A stretch of DNA of 46,612 nt from Muribaculum sp. (GTDB lineage: Bacteria > Bacteroidota > Bacteroidia > Bacteroidales > Muribaculaceae). Positions 34,824-44,575 of the stretch are shown here, piece by piece. The translations under genes were made by a program, and so were the position numbers. How positions within the stretch are numbered: the first letter of the stretch is position 1; each line of letters opens with the position of its first letter. The stretch lies in assembly GCA_023664085.1 (NCBI GenBank), contig JAMPGE010000001.1, positions 280,803 through 327,414 of the forward strand, read 5' to 3'. The notes under the pieces are model-generated. The model was not told where the DNA came from and made no database searches. It saw only the letters and a program-made list of their open reading frames with translations.

Positions 34824-34948
34824 GCGAGCCTCCGGGCTCGCTTTTTCATTATAAAGACCTTTGCGGTTTTTCGCGAGTCTCCGGGCTCGCTTTCTCATTA
34901 TAAAGACCTTTCCGGTTTTCGCGAGCCGGGAGGCTCGCTTTCCTTGAG
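34824..34948 (+). repeat. 32-bp repeat array, left copy
   Basis: Two units of the form CATTATAAAGACCTTTSCGG followed by TTTTCGCGAG lie at 34847-34879 and 34896-34927. They are separated and flanked by GCGAGCC...GGCTCGC hairpins. The array ends in GGCTCGCTTTCCTTGAGG, identical to the end of the right array. Confidence 0.9.
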
Positions 34949-35223
34949 GTGGATCCAGCGGGATATTCACCCCGATGCTCGGAAGGACTGCTTTCCACGA
35001 CAAACTGTGCCCATTCTTCGCTATAATCGTCAAACACCTTGATAGACAATCCGCCTTCAAGAGCAGCATCCCCATCAAAGTCAAAAGATGTAACAAGAGG
35101 GCTCCCTTCTCCGAAGATGTCTACCTTGAATTCGGCCATTTCGAGAGCTTGATTGTAGTTCGGGTTAAGATAAAATCCCTGACCGAAATCTTTGCCCTTT
35201 TTGCTTAGCGACAAATCGATCAC
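34849..35223 (-). pseudogene. Truncated DUF3990-like (ADP-ribosyltransferase-like) gene
   Basis: The readable part has IDLSLSKKGKDFGQGFYL, QALEMAE and FDDYSEEWAQFVV, as in DUF3990 proteins. In frame upstream, LHHGSNVGIDV (typical N-terminal HGSN block) is present at about 35224-35253, but an in-frame TGA (35254-35256) separates it from the ATG at 35260-35262, so only a GTG at 35223 remains. After FVVE the expected C-terminal half (YDIVIGP-type block) is missing, replaced by translated repeat sequence. DUF3990 is thought to have an ADP-ribosyltransferase-like fold; that is recalled knowledge, not seen. Confidence 0.7.
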
Positions 35224-35258
35224 GTCAATTCCGACGTTAGAGCCGTGATGTAGTCATA

Positions 35259-35486
35259 TCATATCAGGCGTCCTCCTTTACGATAGCATAATGTTTGCAA
35301 ACTTTCAAGAGCATCGTTAAGCGGCAGAGTGTGCATTATGCCGTAATGCTTAATTATCAGTTCAATTCCGCTGAAACGACGCAGATATGCATAGGCCTGT
35401 TGATTGGTCAACTTGAATCGCTTTGCAAATTCGCTGACACACATTATTATAAAGTCTATTCTATCTTTCAGTTCTTGTTTATCCAT
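35259..35486 (-). CDS. DUF3791-like small protein
   Basis: 75 residues: a helical N-terminus (MDKQELKDRIDFIIMCVSEF), KFKLTNQQAYAYLRRFSGIE-like central motif (here RFKLTNQQAYAYLRRFSGIE) and a C-terminal HYGIMHTLPLNDALESL with LCYRKGGR. In other genomes DUF3791 genes stand next to DUF3990 genes, as here, where the stop overlaps the next ATG (ATGA). The pair may be a partner/toxin-like unit; the DUF3990 gene here is broken. Function unknown. Confidence 0.75.
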   Translation of the reverse strand: MDKQELKDRIDFIIMCVSEFAKRFKLTNQQAYAYLRRFSGIELIIKHYGIMHTLPLNDALESLQTLCYRKGGRLI

Positions 35487-35531
35487 ATCAAATCGTCTTT
35501 ATTTTATAACGAGGAAGTATCCCATAATGTT

Positions 35532-35716
35532 ATCTTTCCGGTTTTCGCGAGCCTTCTCATTATAAAGACCTTTCCGGTTTTCGCGAGCCCATTATAAAGA
35601 CCTTTTCGGTTTTCGCGAGCCCATTATAAAGATCTTTGCGGTTTTCGCGAGTCTCCTCATTATAAAGATCTTTGCGGTTTTCGCGAGCCGGGAGGCTCGC
35701 TTTCCTTGAGGCTGAG
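35532..35716 (+). repeat. 32-bp repeat array, right copy
   Basis: Full units at 35558-35589, 35590-35621, 35622-35653 and 35658-35689, plus a partial unit from 35534. Consensus is ATTATAAAGACCTTTSCGGT with TTTCGCGAGCC. Units abut or are 4 bp apart, so there are no spacers. The end GGCTCGCTTTCCTTGAGG matches the left array, in the same orientation. Confidence 0.93.
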
Positions 35717-35723
35717 ACATGGC

Positions 35724-38700
35724 TTATTCACGTTTAAAGTTATCGTAATCCTCGCGAGAGATCGGAAACTGCGGGTCAACAATCAGCACTTCCTCGTAAG
35801 TCAACTCATACAGATGATACACTATGTGGTCGATTTCAGACTCCAATACGAATGTATCAGTATTATGGTTGGCTCTTTTAGATTCCATTATTTCCGAAAC
35901 TAATTGTTCAATTCGTTTCTGTTTCGCAATTGGTATTCTCAATTGTTTCACATAATCAGCCTTAATAGCCAAGTTTAGAAACTTTGTAGAGAATAAGTAA
36001 TTTATTAATTTGGAATTGAGTATGCCGATTAAGTATCTTAAAGAGATCTCATTATTTGAGTTTGTAGGAATAATAAAATTTATACCTTGAGTTGCATATA
36101 CCCCGCAACAATCAAGAGCAGCAACAATCCTTGTTTTCAAACTCTCATTTCTCGTGTTCTGAAGAAGTATTTTCTCTTTTAAATCTAATTCAGACTTAAC
36201 TCGTGGCCATTGAAGACCGTACCAAGGTATCACACCTTTTTTTGCTTCCCTTCTATCATATAATTTTGATTTGAATTGTTCAAGCCATTTACGTGTTAAC
36301 GGAAAATCCTCTATTTTAAATGAGTTATTTAAATATAAAATTCTGCGGTCTCTATTTTTTACGCAATATCTGCCGATATCTCGTCCGTGACACATGGGAT
36401 GAAGCAAGGAATCTTCTACCTTCCCTTTGGCGTCTTCTTCAGTTTCGAAGATAAATGCCGGGTTATTGCCTGTCACTATCCCTTGGAATACGGTGAAGTA
36501 TTGCGACAGCAGTGCAAATTCTTTATTAAATAATTTGCTGAAGATACTGTTGGTATCTTGGTTTCCGTCTACACTGATTATATTTCCGAATGTTTTGAAA
36601 TAACCGTTTGGAACAGTATACACTTTCGGATTTGCAAAATCCAATGCTTTTTTTATTGTTATTTCGGAAACTCCGCTTTTCTTGCATCGAAGGATTGTGG
36701 TGTCTACCGTGGGTGCGTTGAATACGTCCCCGCCTGTGTAACATACCTCCTGAAGCCAATTTCTGTTGAGTATAAGATCGCGTAATTTTTTATATGAAAG
36801 ATTTGAGTGGACCACTGATGGTATAATGAATGAAACCACCCCTTTGGAGGAGGAGATCCTCAAGGCCATTTCCATAAACAGAGCGAAGATGTCGCACCTT
36901 TTATAGAAAACATCGTAATATTTTTTATAGACTTCTTTTTCCTCCGGCTTCATTCCTTCTACGCTGATATACGGCGGATTGCCGATTACGATGTCGAAAC
37001 CGCCCCTGCTGAAAACATCGGAAAACCATGTGTGCCAGAGAAAGAACCTGTCGTTTTCAGACACATTGATTCCCGCCAGCAGTATATCCATATCTTGCCC
37101 GGCGTTTAAAATCAGTCGCATCACTGTTTGTTTGATGTCGTGCATGATTTTGTCGCGCACATCGTGATTTGACTCGGTATAGTATCTGTTCAGGAGACGG
37201 CGCAGACGCCCGCGTTCCTCTTCAGTTACGAAATCCAGACGGCCGAATTCTCCATTCATGAGGTTGGAGAGATCGAGAGTGTGGATGTGTTCCAGCAGGG
37301 AGTTGCCCTGCATGATTTTGAAGTGGAGGTTGGGAAGCGGTTGCGGCTCAACCTCGTCAACAACCATTGCGAGCCAAAAGCGCAGGCGGGCTATGTCTAC
37401 GGCCCCTTTCTCGATATCTACGCCGTATATGCTGTTTTGCATTATGTAGCGTTTCATTTTGGCCTGGTCAATGGTTTTGTATGTGCGAAGAGCTATGAAG
37501 AGTTTGGACAGAAGGTTGACCAGACCCATGGGAAATGCACCGGAACCGATGGCCGGATCGCAGATCTTTACATTCAGCAACCTTTCTTCTATGGAATTGC
37601 GCTGGGATTCATTCAGGATATCAACGTTTTGTGTCTCGATAAAATCCCGTATTAGGTTGTTTTCTTCGTCGGATTGGGCATCGTCTTGCAGATATGCGAT
37701 GATCGACTCCCGGCACATATACTCTACAATCTCCTTAGGGGTGTAGAATGCGCCTTTATCTTTATTGTCTTCAAGAAGATTCTCAAAGATGTGTCCAAGC
37801 ATTTCGGGATCAATGCCTATCTCGGCGTCTTCACGGTCGTTTTCGTCGATGGTGAAGTTGTAGCTGTCGAGGAAATCGAAAAGCTTTTGGAAGTAATCCG
37901 CCGGGAACACACACTTTAACCGGTCGATATCATCTTCCTGAAACAATCCTCCGTTGAGATACGGGATATAGGCACCGCCGGGCAATGACTTGGCACCGAT
38001 ACCGCGGTTTGGTTTGTCGGTGTTGAGCACCCTGAAGAAAAGGGTCTCCAGGCATCCGTCAAGGAAATTGTCTTTGCATGATGAGTCTGCAAACAAATCG
38101 TGCATATATGCGGGATTTGATTTGCCGTCATTGTAGTAAAGCCACCCTTTGCGCTGAAGAAAATAAAGAAACACAATACGTCCGAACATTTTCTTGACGT
38201 AATCGCGCACGGTTTTGTCTTGATTGTAGAAGACGGAAGCGAATTGAGGATCAGGCTCATGCTTGAATTTCTCCACATAAGAGCCTTTTTCTTTCTCATA
38301 TCGTTTACCGGTGATGAGTTCCACGAAATCCGCGTAAATGTTGCGGTATTTGTCGAAAAATTCATTACTAAGGGCTTCTACGGAGAAAGCCTTCTCAAAA
38401 TCGGCGTTGCCGCGCTCGCTCTCGGCTAATAGTTCAAATCTTTCGGCAGCGGTGCGCCCCCGATATCCTTTCCCGAAAACATAGGTATAACGTTTTGGTG
38501 AAGTACTGTCTGCTCTGCCTACGCCCTTATAGGCATATGAAAACCTCCATTGCTTACCAGCCGTATTTTCATAGTGGAATACCATTAAAAGAATCTGATA
38601 TTCCTGTATGACAGACCTTATAAGCTGTTGTATATTTACCCGCGAACGCTCGATGTAGACTGAGTCGTCAACAGTGACATCGAAAATCACTATATTGTCG

Positions 38701-38915
38701 GAACTAAGATTCTTCTCGGTAAGGTCACCGATGTATCTGATATGCTTCAGACCGGCCTTTCGGGCGCGTTCGGCATACTGTGGCAGTTCGGCCAGGTCTG
38801 TATGTTTATATTCGATTTCATCGCCGAATATCGGCTTGATTACCTCTGTGATGAATGTCTCGGTGCCGGGGTAATCATTGCTGAATATATGTTCCAGACG
38901 TTCTTTGAGTGTCAT
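35724..38915 (-). CDS. Eco57I-type adenine-specific DNA methyltransferase
   Basis: 1063 residues, large for a stand-alone methylase. The N-terminal 380 include IFDVTVDDSVYIERSRVN and other segments seen in such multi-domain enzymes; a clear PD-(D/E)XK nuclease motif was not found. The SAM-binding motif KGAFYTPKEIVEYM (387-400) with DPAIGSGAFPMG (453-464) and the catalytic NPPY (646-649) define an N6-adenine methylase of the Eco57I class. The C-terminal part resembles a target-recognition domain (TGNNPAFIF to LRYLIGILNSKLINYLF). Its start overlaps the helicase stop by 4 bp (ATGA). Its role is probably self-marking in the restriction-like pair. Confidence 0.9.
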   Translation of the reverse strand: MTLKERLEHIFSNDYPGTETFITEVIKPIFGDEIEYKHTDLAELPQYAERARKAGLKHIRYIGDLTEKNLSSDNIVIFDVTVDDSVYIERSRVNIQQLIRSVIQEYQILLMVFHYENTAGKQWRFSYAYKGVGRADSTSPKRYTYVFGKGYRGRTAAERFELLAESERGNADFEKAFSVEALSNEFFDKYRNIYADFVELITGKRYEKEKGSYVEKFKHEPDPQFASVFYNQDKTVRDYVKKMFGRIVFLYFLQRKGWLYYNDGKSNPAYMHDLFADSSCKDNFLDGCLETLFFRVLNTDKPNRGIGAKSLPGGAYIPYLNGGLFQEDDIDRLKCVFPADYFQKLFDFLDSYNFTIDENDREDAEIGIDPEMLGHIFENLLEDNKDKGAFYTPKEIVEYMCRESIIAYLQDDAQSDEENNLIRDFIETQNVDILNESQRNSIEERLLNVKICDPAIGSGAFPMGLVNLLSKLFIALRTYKTIDQAKMKRYIMQNSIYGVDIEKGAVDIARLRFWLAMVVDEVEPQPLPNLHFKIMQGNSLLEHIHTLDLSNLMNGEFGRLDFVTEEERGRLRRLLNRYYTESNHDVRDKIMHDIKQTVMRLILNAGQDMDILLAGINVSENDRFFLWHTWFSDVFSRGGFDIVIGNPPYISVEGMKPEEKEVYKKYYDVFYKRCDIFALFMEMALRISSSKGVVSFIIPSVVHSNLSYKKLRDLILNRNWLQEVCYTGGDVFNAPTVDTTILRCKKSGVSEITIKKALDFANPKVYTVPNGYFKTFGNIISVDGNQDTNSIFSKLFNKEFALLSQYFTVFQGIVTGNNPAFIFETEEDAKGKVEDSLLHPMCHGRDIGRYCVKNRDRRILYLNNSFKIEDFPLTRKWLEQFKSKLYDRREAKKGVIPWYGLQWPRVKSELDLKEKILLQNTRNESLKTRIVAALDCCGVYATQGINFIIPTNSNNEISLRYLIGILNSKLINYLFSTKFLNLAIKADYVKQLRIPIAKQKRIEQLVSEIMESKRANHNTDTFVLESEIDHIVYHLYELTYEEVLIVDPQFPISREDYDNFKRE

Positions 38916-41900
38916 GGTAAGTTGATTTTATAAAGTGCGAGTTTGGATTCGCCCCGCTTCTGCTGAGCGCGGTCTGCGAAATGGGCAAGAGTGTTCTCAA
39001 GCAGAGCGTTTATATCATCGTTGGTGCCGAAGAGCGATGACTGATAATTCTCGAATTTCATCACCTGCCTGATTACGTAATTGTTTTTGTCCCGGACGAT
39101 CCGGTCAATCTGTTTAAGCAATTTCTTTGACTCCTTTGTGACATCCGGACGGGCCCTCAGAGCCGACAAAACGCCGAGGGCCTTGGTTACGTTTTTGCCT
39201 GAATCGGAAGCGGTGTTGTAGTGGTCCACATGCTTCTGATATGCTATCAGGGCTATGTCGGCAAGCCTGGAGTCTCCGAGTTTGGCATCTGAGAACACTG
39301 CCGACGGGTCACATTTCAGTTCCCGCATCGTCGCCAAAGAAGAAACAATGCGGGTTTCCGGTGTTTCGTCTGTCAGTTTCACCTCTACAGAAATGAGTTC
39401 TTTGGAATTGTCAGTGAATACAAAGAGGCCATGATCGCTTTGGGTCGCGGGGAGCATCGTGCCGCCGAGCGAATCGGCATCAACGGAAGCGATATATGAA
39501 TACCGTTCGGGCTGATTGTCGCGAAATGCCTTCAACTCATTGATAAAGGGGCCGAACGGCGATTCGTCACCGTCAACGAAATGTTGGAGGTCATGCTCCA
39601 CCAGTTCCTCGCGCTCGCTGAACACCTTGTTGTCCTCGCCAAACATTTCGTGGAATGATTGCAGTTTGGCGTAAGCTTTTTCGATCAGTCGAATCTGGCT
39701 GTTGCCCTCGTCGGAGGGGAAGAAGTTGAATACATGTACAAATTCTTCGGTGGAGCCGATACGGTTTACGCGGCCGATCCGCTGCATCAGGCGTGTGGCG
39801 TTCCAGGGGGAGTCGTAGTTGAGGATCACGTTGGAGCGATGCAGATTCACACCCTCGGAGAGCACCTCCGTAGTGACTATCACATCGTAGTCATCACGTC
39901 GGAGTTCCGGCTTGCGGTTGGCATCGAAGTTGGCTTCAATCACTTCCTGCAACTCATTGCGGTTTTCGGCTGAAATACCCAGCACTTTATGCCCTTTGGC
40001 TTTCAGAGCCCGTTCAAGGGACTTAAGAGTATCGATGGCTTCTGTGAAAACAACGAGGCGGGGCTTGTTGCGGCCGGACGGATTGTTGATTTCAGGATTG
40101 AAAAGTTCAGGCTTGATTGCCTCTTTGAAGCGGTCAAATTTGGGGTCTTCTGTATTTTCACGCCATCGGTCGAGGAGGGATTCAATCAGAAGTTTGTCGT
40201 TTTGAAGGTCGGCAAGATAAGAGCCATTGAAATCGGAAGCGGAGAAGCGACGGTTATTTCCGCCTTTTTTCTCAATTCCGGCTTCGACTGCCGCGCGAAA
40301 TCCTTCGAAATTGCCCTTGTTTTCGGCATGAAGCCTGTTTACATCAAGGTCGGGGCAAATGAAAACGCAATCGTGCTGAAGCATGTCGATCATCACGTCG
40401 TTGTAGCGACGGAGATTTTCAAGAGTGGTCTTGAAGGCGGCCATACTGCTCTCAAGGCGTTTCACAAGCAAAATCTGCATGATGCGTTTGAGGCGGCGAG
40501 TAATGCTTTCCACGGTCAGATTTCGTTTTTCATACAGTTTGGTATGATCCGAATTCACAAACTGCGTGATCGCGGCGTAACGATAGAATCCGATATGGAT
40601 GCAAGGGTCGAAAGGCTCACCTTTAGCCGGAGGACAGATCGCCACTGTGGTGTCGTAGAAGAGCCGTTGCAACTCCTCGTCCATCTTATATTCGAGTTTG
40701 TGGGGACCTTTCACCGTGGGGAATTTCAAAAGCCCGGCATCCTCACCATACATTTTGCGGATGTCGGTACGGGTGCGACGCACCACAAGATCGTTGAGCA
40801 CACACCGGCGCACCTCTTCCGAAATGTCGTGAATCATGGCTTTCGCCCGGCGGCGACCTTCTTCATCATCCTGAGGTATTGCCCCGGCCACTGCAAATCG
40901 GCGGCGTATGCCGGCAAAGAAACTGTCGAGTTTGCCACCTTCCACATTCGGCAATGTAGAATTATTGGAGTCTCTTTGGAAAAGCTTTATCTGGTTGTAA
41001 AGGTCTTGCGGCGAATTGTTTTGCGGTGTGGCGGAAAGAAGTGCGACGAACGGGGCGGGATCGATGGAGCCAATCAGGTCGTCAACGGCATGATATTTTT
41101 GGGTCTCCGAGTTGCGGAAGTTATGACTCTCGTCTATGAGGACCAAACCGTAGTCATCGGTCTTGATGCCTTCAATCTCATCGCCGTCTTCATCTTCGTC
41201 AACTTCTCCAAATTCATCAAAAAGTTTCCCTATACTGCCGGTGGTGACAAATTCAACGCTTAGCCCGATATTGTTGCGGGGATTATCTTTGTCGAAATCC
41301 CCGATGGTCTTCATCCATGCCTTTTTTATGGCTGGGGGCGTGACGATCAATACTTTCGGATTGCGGCCAAGTCTTTCGGCATTTTCAAGAAAATAGCGGA
41401 TGAGCATAACGCCGACCACGGTCTTGCCAAGCCCGACCACGTCGCCGAGAATGAAACCGCCGAAACGTTTCATCACCGAGAAGCATTGCTTTACAGCGTC
41501 AAGCTGATACTCCAATGAATTGAACGACGGAGGAAGATATGATTTCAGCACTTCGGAGGTATTGGCATCGACCATATCACCGAATTGCAACTGAAGGTAT
41601 TTGATATAAACTTCGTAGGGCGTAAGCGGCTTGGGCCCGGTATCTTCTTCACGCTCCTTTTCCACTTCTCTGCCAAGAGGCGACGGCTTCAGAATATCCT
41701 GAATGAAGCGGCCTGTCCATGGCCGACTCTTTTCCCACATCTCGTTGAACCATATTAGATGCGACTTATATTTGCCTACGGCCACGGGAGACGCCACAAC
41801 GGTAGTGTTGGTTTCCAGATAATTCAGCTCCGCATTGTCCTGAAGACCTTTTTCGGTGAAGTTGGAGCTGCCGATGATTCCTTGGGCCTCCGTAGGGTTG

Positions 41901-42349
41901 CCGTCGGCATCCTCGCAATATGCAATATAGCATTTGGCGTGGAGAAACTGTTGCTGATTGCCGTCTTGGCCGTAGACGTGAATACGTATCCGTGAATCAC
42001 TTTCCCTGTCGGAATCCGCATAATCGAGCAGCATCTTAACCGCAGGTTTATATTCCTCGGCAAGGCGGTCCACATCCATCTTGATATAGAAATCGGGAAA
42101 TTTCCGCTCATCTTCGTCCAACGGGCGCACCTGGTATGACCGCAAGAGAGGCTCTTTTCCTATCAAAAGCTGAAGTCTGCCTCCTCTGTCAAAAAACTCC
42201 TTAAGCACATCGTAAAGCAACGCTGTGCCGGGAATATCCCAATATCCGGTTGCGATCTGAAGATGATTGCAACGGGGGTTTGAGATAAGTTTCTTTAATG
42301 TCTCGACAAGTTTCAGGTTATCGGAGTTATCTATGAGTGTATTGTTCAT
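38912..42349 (-). CDS. PLD-nuclease and SNF2-helicase fusion protein
   Basis: 1145 residues. An N-terminal phospholipase-D-like part has HAKCYI (His137, Lys139) and GSSNFTEKGLQDNAELNYLE (160-179), the single-HKD form seen in nuclease domains. The SNF2 core follows with Walker A GDVVGLGKT (302-310), DESHN (406-410), and motif VI SPWNATRLMQRIGRVNRIGS in the C-terminal RecA domain, then about 200 residues of unknown type. A methylase gene is coupled downstream. This suggests DNA translocation with cleavage as a restriction partner, but not an established named system. Confidence 0.88.
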   Translation of the reverse strand: MNNTLIDNSDNLKLVETLKKLISNPRCNHLQIATGYWDIPGTALLYDVLKEFFDRGGRLQLLIGKEPLLRSYQVRPLDEDERKFPDFYIKMDVDRLAEEYKPAVKMLLDYADSDRESDSRIRIHVYGQDGNQQQFLHAKCYIAYCEDADGNPTEAQGIIGSSNFTEKGLQDNAELNYLETNTTVVASPVAVGKYKSHLIWFNEMWEKSRPWTGRFIQDILKPSPLGREVEKEREEDTGPKPLTPYEVYIKYLQLQFGDMVDANTSEVLKSYLPPSFNSLEYQLDAVKQCFSVMKRFGGFILGDVVGLGKTVVGVMLIRYFLENAERLGRNPKVLIVTPPAIKKAWMKTIGDFDKDNPRNNIGLSVEFVTTGSIGKLFDEFGEVDEDEDGDEIEGIKTDDYGLVLIDESHNFRNSETQKYHAVDDLIGSIDPAPFVALLSATPQNNSPQDLYNQIKLFQRDSNNSTLPNVEGGKLDSFFAGIRRRFAVAGAIPQDDEEGRRRAKAMIHDISEEVRRCVLNDLVVRRTRTDIRKMYGEDAGLLKFPTVKGPHKLEYKMDEELQRLFYDTTVAICPPAKGEPFDPCIHIGFYRYAAITQFVNSDHTKLYEKRNLTVESITRRLKRIMQILLVKRLESSMAAFKTTLENLRRYNDVMIDMLQHDCVFICPDLDVNRLHAENKGNFEGFRAAVEAGIEKKGGNNRRFSASDFNGSYLADLQNDKLLIESLLDRWRENTEDPKFDRFKEAIKPELFNPEINNPSGRNKPRLVVFTEAIDTLKSLERALKAKGHKVLGISAENRNELQEVIEANFDANRKPELRRDDYDVIVTTEVLSEGVNLHRSNVILNYDSPWNATRLMQRIGRVNRIGSTEEFVHVFNFFPSDEGNSQIRLIEKAYAKLQSFHEMFGEDNKVFSEREELVEHDLQHFVDGDESPFGPFINELKAFRDNQPERYSYIASVDADSLGGTMLPATQSDHGLFVFTDNSKELISVEVKLTDETPETRIVSSLATMRELKCDPSAVFSDAKLGDSRLADIALIAYQKHVDHYNTASDSGKNVTKALGVLSALRARPDVTKESKKLLKQIDRIVRDKNNYVIRQVMKFENYQSSLFGTNDDINALLENTLAHFADRAQQKRGESKLALYKINLP

Positions 42350-42420
42350 TCACGAATCAAAATAATGAAATCTCCCGGGGGAGTATCCGAAGGCTGACCA
42401 CAACGCCATTCACGTTGCTT

Positions 42421-44514
42421 TCAGTCGGCGAAATCCACGCAGAGGCCGAGCTGGAGTCGGCTGGGGTTGACGGGATAGCCGGGCATGGAGAAGTAGTTGG
42501 GCTTGCCCCAGCCTTGGTTGAAGTGGCTCCAGAGCACGTAGAAGCGCACCTTGTAGAGCTTGGCAGTGATATAGGCATTGCATAGTGGGAAGTTTCCTAC
42601 CTTGACGGCTTCGTCATCTTTCTGCACGTGGAAACTCATCGTGGCCGGTTGATACAGCAGCCCTTTGTATTTGGTGTAATAGTCGCAATCCACGCCTATT
42701 TGGAGATCGAGAACACGGAATGCTTTAAAAGCCAGATACATGTTGGAGTAAATTGCAAACATAGGCAGGGGCATCACCTCGGAATTGGATGTGGCCTGAT
42801 AGGTCAGCGTGTTGTTCCAGTTCCAGATGCCGAAGTGGAGTTCCTGATGAAGGCGGGCGGCAAACACCTGCACGTTGCCGCCGTGTTGAGAGGGGAGGGA
42901 TTCCTCGTTGAAGTAAACGAGATTCTGGGCGTTTTCCACGTGGGCGGAGAAGGTGGTGGAAGTCCAGGGAATAAGCAGGGACCCTCCTACGCGGAATTTT
43001 CTGATTTTGCCGAAATCGTTGCTCCAGGCGAAATGGTTGGATATATATTCCCTCTCAAACCATGAGGGATTGAGATTGGAGAACCGGGCGTTGGCCCGCA
43101 GGCTTACCGTGTCGCCGAAGAGTTTGAAGTTGGTGGAGATATCACCGGCGATATCTATTTCGCCGGCAGCGTCACCGATGAGTCCGAATTTCGCATCGGC
43201 GGAGTAGTTGAGAAGAGTGCCGGAGGTGCGTTGCAGCCGGCCGCCTACGTAGAGCAGGTTGTGAATTTTTCTGGGGGCCACGTGCAGTCCGGAAGGGAGA
43301 GGAGTGAGAGATGAATCCGGCAGGGGAGAAGGAGTCTCTCCGGTGCCTTCCCCGGGAGTATCGGGGGGATTTGTCGGTGCGGGAAGGGCCATGTCGAGGT
43401 CGGTAGGCTGTTGATACCTGCGGTTTTCGTAAGTAACGAAAGCCGATAAGCCGAACTTGGCCCATTTTCGGAATCCTTCTATGAGTTCAATGCCGAAGCT
43501 GTTGGAGATGGAGCGGTAGCGGTTGTGCTCCTTGGTCATGTCGGCGTTGAAATAATGATTTGTCCAAAACTCCTGTCCCTGCCGGGCGTCGGTATTGCTG
43601 AAGAATCGGTGTCGGTCCTCGTAGCGGAAGGAGTATATGAAGCGGGTTACGGGCACGTATATGTCGCGCGTAAGAGTGTCGTTGACCTGCTCGGTGTCCC
43701 AGTAACCGAGTTTGTAGGCATGCGTCATGAAAAACTGAGTGCCGGAAAGGCGGTTGTGGGTAGCCGAAAGGCGTGTAGGGATGCTTTTCGGTTCGATTTT
43801 GTCGATACCGCCCTGCACGGCGGCCGGATCGGTGATGTAGCGGTCGTCGGTGATTCCGCCGTTTTCCTTGTTGAGGAAATTGAGATGGTTGTAAAGGGCC
43901 TGCATCTCGTAGTGGGCGCCTGTGTAGTAGAATCCAGCACCCCAGGAGAAATCCTTTGTGGCCTGGGCTTCGTAGCATCCCTTGGAGTAAAGGTAGTCCA
44001 TGAATGCAGACACACCAATGTTGCGGTTAACGTTTCCGGCGAACTGAGCGTTGAGTCTGTCGGTATGGTTCTGACGGTTTCCGGCAAAGTTGTAGCTCAG
44101 CAGCGTCATGGGGGTGTAGACGTTGTATAGCTTCTGATTGGAGAGAGTGGTGGTCCAATGGCTGAGGGCGTCGTCGAAGAAGAAGGGGGAGGAAGCGGGG
44201 CGATCCATGTAGATCATGTTGATGCCCTCGCTGCCGAGGTTGCCGGTGGTGGCGTATGCATCGCTTGCGAGAGCGGGGATGGACCGGCGCTGGTAATTGT
44301 AGAGCAACGTGTCGATGTCCGACTTTATATGCGCGCCCAGAGGCGGCTGAAGAGTCCATGCCGAACTTTCTCTTTTTTTCGGCAGCGCGGATGAAGACGG
44401 CAGCGGCTCCCCTTCGCCATCGGGGGATTGAGCCAGAGCCACGCCAGGCAGGCTTTGGACGGCAATGCTCCAAAGCGAAATGAATGAGGCAATCTTCAAA
44501 AGCTTCCGAATCAT
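42421..44514 (-). CDS. Putative outer membrane porin (Bacteroidetes Porin_10-like)
   Basis: 697 residues with a signal peptide (about 28, ending VALAQS), then a long beta-barrel of alternating aromatic strands (MQALYNHLNFLNKENGG, FMTHAYKLGYWD, HFAWSNDFGKIRKF). A Pro/Ser-rich linker (NPPDTPGEGTGETPSPLPDS) interrupts the barrel near residue 400, and the C-terminus GLCVDFAD fits an outer membrane insertion end. It resembles the putative-porin family of Bacteroidetes; substrate unknown. It is 62 bp downstream of the MscS-like gene on the same strand. A short GGGAG hairpin at 42375-42386 may end its transcript. Confidence 0.8.
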   Translation of the reverse strand: MIRKLLKIASFISLWSIAVQSLPGVALAQSPDGEGEPLPSSSALPKKRESSAWTLQPPLGAHIKSDIDTLLYNYQRRSIPALASDAYATTGNLGSEGINMIYMDRPASSPFFFDDALSHWTTTLSNQKLYNVYTPMTLLSYNFAGNRQNHTDRLNAQFAGNVNRNIGVSAFMDYLYSKGCYEAQATKDFSWGAGFYYTGAHYEMQALYNHLNFLNKENGGITDDRYITDPAAVQGGIDKIEPKSIPTRLSATHNRLSGTQFFMTHAYKLGYWDTEQVNDTLTRDIYVPVTRFIYSFRYEDRHRFFSNTDARQGQEFWTNHYFNADMTKEHNRYRSISNSFGIELIEGFRKWAKFGLSAFVTYENRRYQQPTDLDMALPAPTNPPDTPGEGTGETPSPLPDSSLTPLPSGLHVAPRKIHNLLYVGGRLQRTSGTLLNYSADAKFGLIGDAAGEIDIAGDISTNFKLFGDTVSLRANARFSNLNPSWFEREYISNHFAWSNDFGKIRKFRVGGSLLIPWTSTTFSAHVENAQNLVYFNEESLPSQHGGNVQVFAARLHQELHFGIWNWNNTLTYQATSNSEVMPLPMFAIYSNMYLAFKAFRVLDLQIGVDCDYYTKYKGLLYQPATMSFHVQKDDEAVKVGNFPLCNAYITAKLYKVRFYVLWSHFNQGWGKPNYFSMPGYPVNPSRLQLGLCVDFAD

Positions 44515-44575
44515 GGTGCGAAGTTACAAATAATCCATGGGTTTTGCAAAGAACAGCCTTTGATATGAAAGCGTC

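Noticed and set aside
35532..35716. CRISPR array in the 32-bp repeats
   Set aside because: Four full copies lie adjacent or with 4-bp gaps; there are no spacers, and the same array occurs at 34824-34948.
39989..41263. Open frame of 424 codons on the + strand opposite the helicase
   Set aside because: Shadow of the SNF2 helicase gene; no recognisable domain.
35724..42349. DISARM or BREX system
   Set aside because: Methylase, PLD and helicase parts are present, but no DUF1998 (drmB), drmA, PglZ, BrxC or Lon-like genes lie in the window.
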